63,523 nucleotides of DNA from Rhodopseudomonas sp. AAP120 (GTDB lineage: Bacteria; Pseudomonadota; Alphaproteobacteria; Rhizobiales; Xanthobacteraceae), in contig NZ_LJIC01000079.1 in the NCBI RefSeq assembly GCF_001295845.1, forward strand, positions 1 to 63,523, in the 5' to 3' direction. The notes under the pieces are model-generated. The model made no database searches, was not told the origin of the DNA, and worked only from the letters and a program-made list of their open reading frames with translations. Below are positions 56,344 to 63,523 of this stretch, piece after piece. Every line of letters starts with the position of its first letter. Positions within the stretch are counted from its first letter, which is position 1. Position numbers and translations under genes: made by a program.

Positions 56344-56393
56344 CAACGTGTGATCGAGCGCCGTGATACAACGTGTGATCGAACGTCGGGATG
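56344..56393. repeat. 25-bp direct repeat, two copies
   Basis: CAACGTGTGATCGAGCGCCG and CAACGTGTGATCGAACGTCG start 25 bp apart. It may be a small slipped-strand duplication or a pair of protein-binding sites. Confidence 0.6.
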
Positions 56394-56480
56394 CTGAGAA
56401 TTGTTCGTTCGGTGCGCGGCTGCGCACGACGTCGCACACCTTGCTCGTCCTGCAGGCTGGTATCACCTCGGGCGAGGTGA

Positions 56481-57608
56481 TCAGCTCGCGAAGGCGCCGG
56501 TGCGGTCGCTGAACAGGTCGAGCGGCGTCGGCGTGCGGACGGTCGGGGCATAGGAGAGACCCGCGGCGGACGGTGTGGTCGTCGCGGTCGGCGCGTAGGA
56601 CAGGCTCGGGCCGGTGGACGGCAGGCCTGACGCGCTGGTGGTCGCGGATGCGGCCGGCGTTGCGGACACGCCCGGCGCTGACACGCCCGGCGTGACGCCC
56701 GCCGGCGTCACCGGGTTGGTCCAGAGCTGCTGCACGGCCGGCGAGATCGGCTCGTTGCGGTCGCCGCCGAGGAACAGCGTGCGGAACATCGGCTCGCCGG
56801 ACTGCCGCGTCGAGGACGGCGCGGCGTTGGCGGTCGTGGTGCCGTTCGCCGGCAAGACGCCGCGGACGTCGGGGAAGCTCGACAGATAGGCGGCGTTGTC
56901 GGGCGCCGAGGCCAGCACCATCGGGGCGCCGCCGGCGGCGACCAGCGCGCTCTGCGTCGCCGGCGAACTCGCCGCGTTGGTGTAGCGCGACGTCAGATTG
57001 TCGTAGACCTGCGCGACGCTGCGGGCGCTGCCGCTGCGGTCGTAGAAGATCGACTGATTGGCGGCGGCGGCGTTCGGAAACAGCGCGGCGGCGACCGCGT
57101 TCGGATTGTCCTGCGCGGCGCTGATCAGCTTGGCGGCGCCGCCGGCGCCCATGAAATGCGCCATATAGAGCTCGGCGTCGGTCGGGCGGCGGCCGATCTC
57201 GGCGGAAAGCTTCGCGCTGTTGGACTGCGTCAGCGCGCCGGCCATCGCCGAGCTGATCACCGGATCATTACGCAGATCCATGATCGCCTTGCGCGCGTCC
57301 GGATCGCTGACCGAGTATTGACCGGACGGCGACTTGCTGATCGCGTCCGCATAGGCGCCGTAGCCGAACTGCGCGCCCGCTTCCTTGACGGTGCCGAGCC
57401 AGGTCTGGTCGATGAACTGGTACAGGCCCTTGGCTGAGGACGTGGACGCCGTCGCCTGCGGGTTGAAGTCGGACTCCATCTTGGCGGTGGTCAGGAGATA
57501 TTCGAAGCTGGCGCCGGTCGCCCCGGCAGCCTGCTTGATGGCGCCGGCGATCCGCGTCCGCGCCTGGTCGACGATCGAGACCGCAGACGTGACGATATCG
57601 GTCGACAT
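56481..57608 (-). CDS. Lytic transglycosylase (SLT domain) with low-complexity tail
   Basis: A 375-residue protein. The N-terminal about 200 residues have an SLT-type muramidase domain: the catalytic Glu is in TAKMESDFNPQA, and SSAKGLYQFIDQTWLG and ELYMAHFMGAGGA follow. No signal peptide is visible, as in the flagellar or other SltF-like exported forms of Rhizobiales. The C-terminal about 170 residues are Ala/Thr/Pro-rich with a duplicated LSYAPT motif. The start at 57608 (MSTDIVTSA) matches the family. It would cut peptidoglycan to let an envelope structure pass. Confidence 0.88.
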   Translation of the reverse strand: MSTDIVTSAVSIVDQARTRIAGAIKQAAGATGASFEYLLTTAKMESDFNPQATASTSSAKGLYQFIDQTWLGTVKEAGAQFGYGAYADAISKSPSGQYSVSDPDARKAIMDLRNDPVISSAMAGALTQSNSAKLSAEIGRRPTDAELYMAHFMGAGGAAKLISAAQDNPNAVAAALFPNAAAANQSIFYDRSGSARSVAQVYDNLTSRYTNAASSPATQSALVAAGGAPMVLASAPDNAAYLSSFPDVRGVLPANGTTTANAAPSSTRQSGEPMFRTLFLGGDRNEPISPAVQQLWTNPVTPAGVTPGVSAPGVSATPAASATTSASGLPSTGPSLSYAPTATTTPSAAGLSYAPTVRTPTPLDLFSDRTGAFAS

Positions 57609-57734
57609 AATGGAAGCCCCCGCTCCCCGAGCGCACTGCGTCCGCATCCCAGCGCGGCGCTGTGGCGCGACCCTGCGGCAGGTATGGTTAACGAGGGGTT
57701 AATGCGCGGGAGCCACCCCGCTCGCAGTGTCACC

Positions 57735-57873
57735 TGCCGCACCGCTAAACCGGGGTCCCGCATCTGCGGCGCACCGCTGCGCGCTGCGCCGCGTGCGGGA
57801 CACGGGATTCCTGTTCCCCGGACGCGCTGCAGCGCGGAGCGCTGCTGCGCAGATCCGGGGTCCCGGTTAAGAC
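57735..57873. repeat. Dispersed repeat, type E
   Basis: ACCGGGGTCCCGCATCTGCG...GTGCGGGACACGGG and CCCCGGACGCGC...CAGATCCGGGGTCCCGG form two nested hairpins. The same sequences appear in the other orientation at 59800-60215. The element fills the gap between the transglycosylase and hisI genes. Confidence 0.75.
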
Positions 57874-57895
57874 GCAAACACGGTTGGCGCCGCTG

Positions 57896-58342
57896 CTACT
57901 TCCCGTACACCTTGTCCGGGTCGAAATGCCGATGCGCATCCACCATGGTCAGCAGCGGCTGACCGTCGGGGTCGCGGTCGATGCGGCGGTAGAAGCAGGA
58001 GGTGCGGCCGGTGTGGCAGGCGGCGCCGCCGGCCTGGTCGACCTTGATCCAGACCGCGTCCTGATCGCAGTCGATCCGCATCTCCAGCACCTTCTGGACG
58101 TGACCGGAACTCTCGCCCTTCTTCCACAGCCGCTGGCGCGAGCGGCTGTAGTACCAGGCGTCGCCGCTCTGGATGGTTTTCTCCAGCGCTTCCGCGTTCA
58201 TATGGGCGACCATCAACACGTCGCCTGAACGCGCGTCGGTGGTCACGCAGGTGACGAGGCCGCTGGCGTCGAATTTCGGACGCAGCGCGATGCCCTCCTC
58301 GACATCGTCGAGGGCGGGGGTTGACCCGGCAGATGAAGTCAC
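57896..58342 (-). CDS. hisI: Phosphoribosyl-AMP cyclohydrolase
   Basis: A 148-residue enzyme opening the purine ring of PR-AMP in histidine synthesis. Metal-ligand motifs [10 protein letters not shown] and [12 protein letters not shown], and [19 protein letters not shown], are intact. It is the stand-alone HisI without the HisE domain. AGAGGAA favours the GTG at 58342 over a TTG two codons earlier. It is 29 bp after folE on the same strand, so the two share a transcript. Confidence 0.95.
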   Translation of the reverse strand: MTSSAGSTPALDDVEEGIALRPKFDASGLVTCVTTDARSGDVLMVAHMNAEALEKTIQSGDAWYYSRSRQRLWKKGESSGHVQKVLEMRIDCDQDAVWIKVDQAGGAACHTGRTSCFYRRIDRDPDGQPLLTMVDAHRHFDPDKVYGK

Positions 58343-58370
58343 AGGCAATTCCTCTCGCAGTCCCGCCGAC

Positions 58371-59060
58371 TTAGCGGTGGTTGCGAATCATCGACATGAA
58401 CCGCGCCTGCTCCGCCGGATTGTCGCGGAACATGCCGGTGTAGCGGCTGGTGAAGGTCGAGGCGCCCTGCTTGCCGATGCCGCGCACCGACATGCAGGTG
58501 TGCTCGGCCTCGATCATCACGGCGACGCCGCGCGGCTTCAGCACCTCGTCGATCGCGGCGGCGATCTGCGCGGTGAGATGCTCCTGGGTCTGCAGCCGGC
58601 GGGCAAAAATCTCGACCAGCCGCGCCAGCTTCGACAGGCCGACGACGCGCTCGACCGGCGTGTAGGCGATATGCGCCTTGCCGTAGAACGGCATCACATG
58701 GTGCTCGCAATGCGACGTGAAGCTGATGTCGCGGACCAGCACGAAGTCGTCATAGCCGGCCGTTTCACCAAAGGTGCGGTCGAGCACTTCGGCCGGGCAC
58801 TGGTGATAGCCCTGGAACAGCTCGTCATAGGCCTCGACCACCCGGCGCGGGGTGTCGAGCAGGCCCTCGCGCTCGACGTTCTCGCCGATATAGGACAGCA
58901 GCGTCTTGACCGCGGCCTCGGCCTCGGCGCGCGACGGCCGCGGCTGATCCGGCTGCACGGCGGCAGCAAGAAATTCCGACGGGTCGAGTTCGGCGGGCTG
59001 GAAATCGGTGCGGGCCTCCGGCGGCTTGCCGGTCCGCAGCGGCTTGATCTTGGCGTCCAT
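58371..59060 (-). CDS. folE: GTP cyclohydrolase I (type IA)
   Basis: A 229-residue enzyme making dihydroneopterin triphosphate from GTP, the first step of folate synthesis. The zinc ligands are in [20 protein letters not shown] and [11 protein letters not shown], so it is the zinc-dependent FolE. The first about 45 residues are a disordered tail. GGAG five bases upstream selects the ATG at 59060 (MDAKIKPL). It is co-transcribed with hisI. Confidence 0.95.
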   Translation of the reverse strand: MDAKIKPLRTGKPPEARTDFQPAELDPSEFLAAAVQPDQPRPSRAEAEAAVKTLLSYIGENVEREGLLDTPRRVVEAYDELFQGYHQCPAEVLDRTFGETAGYDDFVLVRDISFTSHCEHHVMPFYGKAHIAYTPVERVVGLSKLARLVEIFARRLQTQEHLTAQIAAAIDEVLKPRGVAVMIEAEHTCMSVRGIGKQGASTFTSRYTGMFRDNPAEQARFMSMIRNHR

Positions 59061-59317
59061 CTTCACTCCGTTCGACCGGCCTTTCGGCCGGATGTGTCAC
59101 CGGGCAGGACGGGCGGTCCACCGCCTTGCGTCTTGATCCCAACGGCGACCGCGGCGGGCTGATCGGCCCCGCGGCTCACCAGATACGGCCGGCGGTTTCG
59201 CACGGTCCGGCGGACTGTTCTTCGCAGCCGCCCCTCCTATATAAGATGATACGCCGGAACCGCCAAGACAGCTCCGCCGAATCGTCGGCGGCGGACGGTC
59301 CGGCCCGGAAGTCCCGC

Positions 59318-59770
59318 ATGCTGAACGACATCTACAACAAGCGGATCATCGAGCTGGCCGGCAATATTCCGCGGCTCGGACGCCTGCCCGATCCCGACGC
59401 CACCGCCACCGCTCACTCGAAATTGTGCGGCTCGACCGTGAAGGTCGACCTCAAGATGGACGGCGACACGGTCAGCGACTTCGCCCACGAGGTGAAGGCC
59501 TGCGCGCTCGGCCAGGCGTCGTCGTCGATCATGGCGAGCCACGTGGTCGGCTCCACCGCCACCGAACTGCGCGCGCTGCGCGACGCGGTCCGGGCGATGC
59601 TGAAGGACCACGGCGCGCCGCCGGCCGACGGCAAATGGGCCGACATCGCCGTGCTGGAGCCGGTCCGCGACTACAAGGCGAGGCACGCCTCGACGCTGCT
59701 GACGTTCGATGCGGTGGTGGATGCGATCGGTCAGATCGAAGCGAAGCGCCAGGAAACGGCGACGGCCTAG
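59318..59770 (+). CDS. IscU/NifU-like iron-sulfur scaffold protein lacking the third cysteine
   Basis: A 150-residue protein of the IscU/NifU N-terminal fold. C37 (HSKLCGSTVKV) and C62 (EVKACALGQASSS) match two scaffold cysteines, but the third position reads RHASTLL (A124) instead of the usual Cys. Scaffold function may therefore be altered. It is divergent from folE. ATG at 59318 (MLNDIYNKR) is preferred by homology; the open frame reaches further upstream. It is not near other Fe-S genes in this window. Confidence 0.87.
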   Translation: MLNDIYNKRIIELAGNIPRLGRLPDPDATATAHSKLCGSTVKVDLKMDGDTVSDFAHEVKACALGQASSSIMASHVVGSTATELRALRDAVRAMLKDHGAPPADGKWADIAVLEPVRDYKARHASTLLTFDAVVDAIGQIEAKRQETATA

Positions 59771-59775
59771 CCTTG

Positions 59776-60215
59776 CAGGACGGGCAAAGCGAAGCGAGCG
59801 CACGCCTTCCCCGTGTCCCGCACGAAGATGCAGCGCGCAGCGATGCATCGCAGATGCGGGACCCCGGTTTTCTCCAGCGTGAGGACTGCTCGATAGGCTC
59901 CCCTGTTACCTGCTGTCCGGCGGAACCGGGGCCCCGGATCTGCGCCGCGGCGTTGCACGCCGCAGCTTGTCCGGGGCACGGGGGATGGGCGGTGCCTGGC
60001 CCTGTAGGGCTGCAAAACGAAGCGTACCCACCCCTTCCCGTGTCCCGCACGAAGATGCAGCGCGCAGCGATGCATCGTAGGATGCGGGACCCCGGTTTTC
60101 TCCGGTCGTAGGGACTGGTCGATCGGCCCCCCTGTAACTTGCTGCCCGGCCCAACCGGGGCCCCGGATCGGCGCCGCGGCGTGCACGCCGCGGCTTGTCC
60201 GGGGCACGGGGATGG
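59776..60215. repeat. Two tandem copies of a roughly 205-bp type E repeat
   Basis: Copy 1 (59776-59980) and copy 2 (60008-60211) each contain GTGTCCCGCACGAAGATGCA...GATGCGGGACCCCGG and then ACCGGGGCCCCGGATC...CTTGTCCGGGGCACGG. Each half is a palindrome. The copies differ by scattered bases and short indels. The block fills the 451-bp gap between the IscU-like gene and the ClpP-like gene and carries no gene. Confidence 0.85.
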
Positions 60216-60221
60216 GGTGTG

Positions 60222-61118
60222 CTAATGTCCCGGCGTCGGCGGCGAGGTCGGCGCTGTGCCGCCGGTCGGGAGCGCGGCTTCGGCGGTTTTGGTCGGGGCG
60301 GTGGGGGCCTGGACGAAACGGTCCTGGACCGGCTTGGGGCCAGCGGCGACCGGCGTTCTGGTGCCCTCGCCCTGCTGCGGCAGCAGGTCGGCGATCGCCT
60401 CGGTGGTCACCAGATTGGCCTCGCCGAGTTCCTGGCGCGACATCTGATGCAGATCTTCCCAGGGCGCGACGCTGAGCGCGAGCTGCAGCAGGTCGCCGGT
60501 GCCGCCCATGTCGAAGGTGTACTTCACCAGCCGGCCGATATCGCGCTCGATGATGGTGACGTCCTGTGCCGTGTAGCTGGCGGCGCGGGGATCGTCGGCG
60601 CGGTCGCCCATCCAGATCTGGTGGACGCGGACGCGGGCGCCGTCGGGCACGTAACGCGTGGTGCCGGACAGCAGCAGGAACACGCACATCGACTCGCAAT
60701 AGGCCTCGGGCACGATGCTGGCGTGCATCCCCGCCGGCGTCGGCGTCTGCACGCTGGTGCCGACCGTGGTCATCAGGCGCATCTTGCGCCAGCGCCGGCC
60801 GAGCGCGATCGCGTCGTTGACCGAGCCGCCGCTGGAATCCAGCACCAAAGTGGCGCCGTCGAGCACGCGGCTGCCGGCGAAATCGTCGAAATCCTTCGGG
60901 GTGTCTGCGGTGACGATGCCGACCGCGGTGATCCAGCCGCCGCAATTCGGTTCGCAGGCGACCCAACCGAACCGCATCGGCAGCTTGCGCGCCTCGAGCG
61001 TGCCGCCGGCTTTGGCCAGCTCGACCGGAGCGGAGGCGGCGCTGATCAGCACGAGGCCGAGCGCGGCGGCGCGTAGCAGCGCGGATCGAGCGAACCGGGA
61101 CAAGACAGCGGCGTTCAC
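60222..61118 (-). CDS. Exported ClpP/crotonase-fold protein, unknown function
   Basis: 298 residues with a signal peptide (about 1-37). The core (about 50-235) looks like a ClpP-type serine-protease fold: LVLDSSGGSVNDAIALGRRW (oxyanion-hole Gly-Gly), YCESMCVFLLLSG (candidate nucleophile Ser within ESMC) and VRVHQIWMG (candidate His). The last about 60 residues are Pro/Thr-rich. Similar exported proteins are common in Bradyrhizobium and Rhodopseudomonas; activity is unproven. Confidence 0.85.
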   Translation of the reverse strand: MNAAVLSRFARSALLRAAALGLVLISAASAPVELAKAGGTLEARKLPMRFGWVACEPNCGGWITAVGIVTADTPKDFDDFAGSRVLDGATLVLDSSGGSVNDAIALGRRWRKMRLMTTVGTSVQTPTPAGMHASIVPEAYCESMCVFLLLSGTTRYVPDGARVRVHQIWMGDRADDPRAASYTAQDVTIIERDIGRLVKYTFDMGGTGDLLQLALSVAPWEDLHQMSRQELGEANLVTTEAIADLLPQQGEGTRTPVAAGPKPVQDRFVQAPTAPTKTAEAALPTGGTAPTSPPTPGH

Positions 61119-61368
61119 CGAGCCTCCTCACATCTCCGTCAACGATGGCGCAAAAGGTTCCAGCCGGATCGAGGTGGAATCTGTCACGCTTGCGTTATCT
61201 AATGGTCATGGAAAATCCGGCGTTGATCAATCGCAAAGCCATCAACTCCTGCTGCGCCGCACTCAAGAAAGTGCGATATTTCCGTGTGTGTGGCGCATTT
61301 GCAGCCAGCGCCGCGTTCCACGATCAGGAACCCGGCAAATCGGCGATCAACCGCGAGGCAGAGTGCTC

Positions 61369-61713
61369 GTGAAACTTCCAGCGACAGCGACCGATGCGGC
61401 GCGCGCCCTCGCCCGGCTGCCGCGCAACGCCGGCCGCGGGCTGATCTGGGTGTATCGGCACAGCTTCTCGGCGCTGGTCGGCTCCAACTGCCGGCACGTC
61501 CCGACCTGCTCGCAATATGGCGACGAGGCGATCGGGCGGTTCGGGCTGTGGGCCGGCGGCTGGATGACGTTGGCGCGGCTGGTGCGCTGCAATCCGTTCG
61601 GGACCTCGGGTATCGACAACGTGCCGGCCACCGCCCCGCGCGGCGCGCGCTGGTACCTGCCCTGGCGCTATGCGCGCTGGCGCGGCGTCAACGGACCGCC
61701 CACCACACCTTGA
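61369..61713 (+). CDS. yidD: Membrane protein insertion efficiency factor YidD
   Basis: A 114-residue small, basic, membrane-associated protein helping YidC-dependent insertion. The family core LIWVYRHSFSALVGSNCRHVPTCSQYG is interrupted only by minor changes, with conserved cysteines (NCRHVPTCSQY, RLVRCNPF). GTG at 61369 follows GAGGC and matches the family length; earlier open sequence lacks homology. Confidence 0.93.
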   Translation: MKLPATATDAARALARLPRNAGRGLIWVYRHSFSALVGSNCRHVPTCSQYGDEAIGRFGLWAGGWMTLARLVRCNPFGTSGIDNVPATAPRGARWYLPWRYARWRGVNGPPTTP

Positions 61714-61827
61714 TGCGGTTGACGGCCGGCGGGACGGTCATACGATGACGGCCGATCATCGGGCGCCCGCGGCGCGCAGTTTATTCGTCTGCAATTACTT
61801 CATCCATTTCATCACCGGGGTTTTGCC

Positions 61828-63102
61828 ATGGCGGATGGAAGCGTTGTCGAAAACGACTCGGCCTTGACGCTCGCGCTGCGGCGCGGCGATTTCGCGATCA
61901 TCTTCCACTGGTTCTTCCGATGCTTCCTGTGGACGTCGGTGTTCGGCTTCCTGCTGCTGCTGGCCGCAACGCTGCCGACGCTGCACGAGGCGGCGTTTCG
62001 GATCGTCGGCCTCAGCTTCATCTTCGCCGCGGCCTGCACGGTCAGCGGCTGGGTGCTCGGCCTGCTGTTCGGCATCCCGCGTTCGCTGTCGCGCCCGCAG
62101 GGCGGCTCCACGCCGGCCGCAGCGGCGACACCGGCCACGGCGGCTTCACCGCTGTCGAGCCGGGTCAACACTAATCTGGAAGACATCTCCGACTGGCTGA
62201 CCAAGACCCTGGTCGGCGTCGGCCTGACCCAATTGTACTTCGTGCCGCACTATCTGTGGGAGGCGGCGGCCAAGCTCAACAAGCTCGGCATTCAATGGGA
62301 TGCGGGCGGGCAGATTCTGGTGCTGGCGCTGTTCCTGTACTTCGCGCCGGCCGGATTCTGGCTCGGCTATGTCGGCACCCGCACCATCCTGACGCGCCTG
62401 TTCGACGACATCGAACGGCCGCCGGCCGCCGCCATCAAGACGTCGCTGGCGCCCGACGCGCTGAAGCTCGACCCGCAAGGCAAGCTGGAGCCGGCCACCA
62501 ACCCCGAGGTGCGGGCGGCCGACGCGGTGCTGCTGAAATTCCCGATGACGGCGCTGAATACGCCGCGCGAACTCGCCGCCTGGGGTGTCGCCAACGCCCG
62601 TAACAACAATCTCGAAGGCGCCGCCGTGGCCCTGCTCGAAGCGAGCCGCGCCGAGCCTTCCGAGCCGGCTTTCAAGCAGGCGCTGGCAAAGATCTACACC
62701 GCGCAAGACCGCAAGGACGACGCGCAGCAATTGCTGAAGGACGACGACACCAGCGACGTCGCCGTCTACAACGCCCTGTCCGAACCGCCGCCGGACGGCT
62801 TCGACAAAGCGATCAGGATCGGCACCCGGCTGGAGCAGCAGCCCGGCGCCGATCGCAATCTCAGCCTGCATATCTGGATGGCGGCCGCCTATGGCCAGCA
62901 AAGCCGCTACGCCACGAGCAAGGAAGACTCGGCGCTGCGACGGCAGGCCCGCGACAGGGTGCTGGCGGAACTCAAGGCCGCGCTCGCGATCGACCGCGAC
63001 CAGACCCGGCAATTGCTGCGGCAGGCGCCGCAGCGCGCGATCTACCAGGACCTCGCCCAGCTCGTGGCCAACGATGAGGAACTGGCCGCGCTGCTCGCTT
63101 AG
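61828..63102 (+). CDS. Membrane protein with FGIPR/DWLTK signature and C-terminal TPR-like region
   Basis: 424 residues. Two membrane spans (about 24-50 and 55-80) are followed by GLLFGIPRSLSRP, a low-complexity linker, then NTNLEDISDWLTKTLVGVGLTQL and a third or re-entrant span (about 165-190). The FGIPR ... NLEDISDWLTK signature recurs in a group of bacterial membrane proteins with varied cytoplasmic domains, some suspected of stress or defence signalling. The C-terminal half (about 230-424) is helical and TPR-like (AWGVANARNNNLEGAAVALL). Function unknown. A weak GGGG ribosome site precedes the ATG. Confidence 0.8.
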   Translation: MADGSVVENDSALTLALRRGDFAIIFHWFFRCFLWTSVFGFLLLLAATLPTLHEAAFRIVGLSFIFAAACTVSGWVLGLLFGIPRSLSRPQGGSTPAAAATPATAASPLSSRVNTNLEDISDWLTKTLVGVGLTQLYFVPHYLWEAAAKLNKLGIQWDAGGQILVLALFLYFAPAGFWLGYVGTRTILTRLFDDIERPPAAAIKTSLAPDALKLDPQGKLEPATNPEVRAADAVLLKFPMTALNTPRELAAWGVANARNNNLEGAAVALLEASRAEPSEPAFKQALAKIYTAQDRKDDAQQLLKDDDTSDVAVYNALSEPPPDGFDKAIRIGTRLEQQPGADRNLSLHIWMAAAYGQQSRYATSKEDSALRRQARDRVLAELKAALAIDRDQTRQLLRQAPQRAIYQDLAQLVANDEELAALLA

Positions 63103-63169
63103 TCCGGTCCGAGGCGATCGCCCGGGGCGCCTTGGTCCAGGCGACCCGCGACCCGCGCTGCGAGCCGCG

Positions 63170-63523
63170 TCAGCCGCGCCGGTTCTCCGGCACGGCGATG
63201 TCGTCGAACTGCTCGGCGAGCCGGTGCAGCGCGGCGCGTAGTTCGGGGCCCTGCATGGCGGCGCCGTGGCCGGTGATCACCAGCTCGGGCTCGAGCGCGG
63301 CGAGCGCCGCGACCGAGCGCTTGGCGCTGGCCCAGTCCGGCGTGAAGTACATCGGCGGGCCGTGCATCTGCGGCTCCTGGGTGATCGCCGCATAGACCGA
63401 TTCCTGCTGCGTGGTGACCACGGCATCGCCGGCGATCAGCAGCCGGTCACGCGCGCGCCACAGCGAGATGTGGCCCGGCGCATGGCCGGGCGTGTGAACG
63501 GCCCGCCACTCCGGCAGCGGCGG
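63170..63523 (-). CDS. MBL-fold metallo-hydrolase, 3' part (gene runs off the window)
   Basis: Only the C-terminal 117 codons are present; the gene continues past 63523. VHTPGHAPGHISLW and LLIAGDAVVT carry metallo-beta-lactamase metal ligands (His, Asp) and LVITGHGAAMQGPEL gives the last His. The N-terminal HxHxDH motif lies outside. It resembles hydrolases of the glyoxalase II/lactonase type. Confidence 0.88.
   Translation of the reverse strand, partial: PPLPEWRAVHTPGHAPGHISLWRARDRLLIAGDAVVTTQQESVYAAITQEPQMHGPPMYFTPDWASAKRSVAALAALEPELVITGHGAAMQGPELRAALHRLAEQFDDIAVPENRRG

Larger units (their letters stand above)
55878..56480. other. 603-bp intergenic region with repeats
   Basis: Between the DUF2336 gene and the end of the lytic transglycosylase gene. 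It holds an A/T-rich promoter-like part with inverted repeats (55929-55989), a large type A inverted pair (56143-56323) and a 25-bp direct repeat (56344-56393). No gene is supported. Confidence 0.6.

Noticed and set aside
59776-60215. CRISPR-like array
   Set aside because: Only two long units with internal palindromes and no regular short spacers; no cas genes.
61145-61372. 75-codon frame overlapping the yidD start
   Set aside because: No homology, no ribosome site, and it overlaps yidD, whose identity is clear.

Overview
The window is a piece of a GC-rich alphaproteobacterial chromosome. Gene content, codon bias and dispersed palindromic intergenic repeats (for example the paired CGTCATTGCGAG / CTCGCAATGACG ends) fit Rhodopseudomonas or a close Bradyrhizobium relative. 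This assignment is inferred from family resemblance; no database search was possible.

Layout. 0.2-3.5 kb: acyl-CoA catabolism (aminoglycoside-phosphotransferase-like kinase, acyl-CoA dehydrogenase) with a divergent TetR regulator and a perfect palindrome between them. 3.8-10.6 kb, all minus strand: a sulfur-metabolism gene string reading encapsulin shell (family 2A) > cysteine desulfurase with a roughly 250-residue disordered N-terminal cargo extension > serine O-acetyltransferase > metN-metI-metQ transporter. 11-18.5 kb: DUF763 protein plus coupled hydrolase, tRNA-Gly, stress-type DUF892 and DUF4142 proteins, glgX, a transglutaminase-like protein. 18.6-25.3 kb: chemoreceptor, HtrA-type protease, site-2-type protease, PAS-PAS hybrid histidine kinase, glyoxalase-fold protein.

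25.8-39.9 kb is the most striking region: a soluble di-iron monooxygenase locus of the propane/acetone/phenol (Prm/Mim) type. On the minus strand it reads alcohol dehydrogenase > two small unknown proteins > PrmA hydroxylase alpha > PrmB reductase > PrmC hydroxylase beta > PrmD coupling protein > amidohydrolase > DUF59 protein > dedicated GroEL-like chaperonin. A textbook sigma-54 promoter precedes the operon, with overlapping palindromes about 80 bp upstream, and two closely similar sigma-54 activators flank the cluster.

40-47.5 kb: SseB-like protein, tRNA-Tyr, rlmB, small secreted proteins, tRNA-Thr, three tiny single-span membrane proteins absent from ordinary ORF lists, an outer-membrane beta-barrel, a TPR protein and nadK. 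48.1-51.0 kb: a single-polypeptide MmeI-like restriction-modification enzyme whose recognition segment is visibly poorer in GC. 51-63.5 kb: small zinc and membrane proteins, an exported fumarylacetoacetase-fold protein, receiver and Hpt genes, DUF2336 protein, lytic transglycosylase, hisI, folE, an IscU-like protein lacking the third cysteine, a tandem repeat block, a ClpP-fold exported protein, yidD, a membrane protein with a conserved FGIPR / DWLTK signature, and the 3' part of a metallo-beta-lactamase-fold hydrolase.
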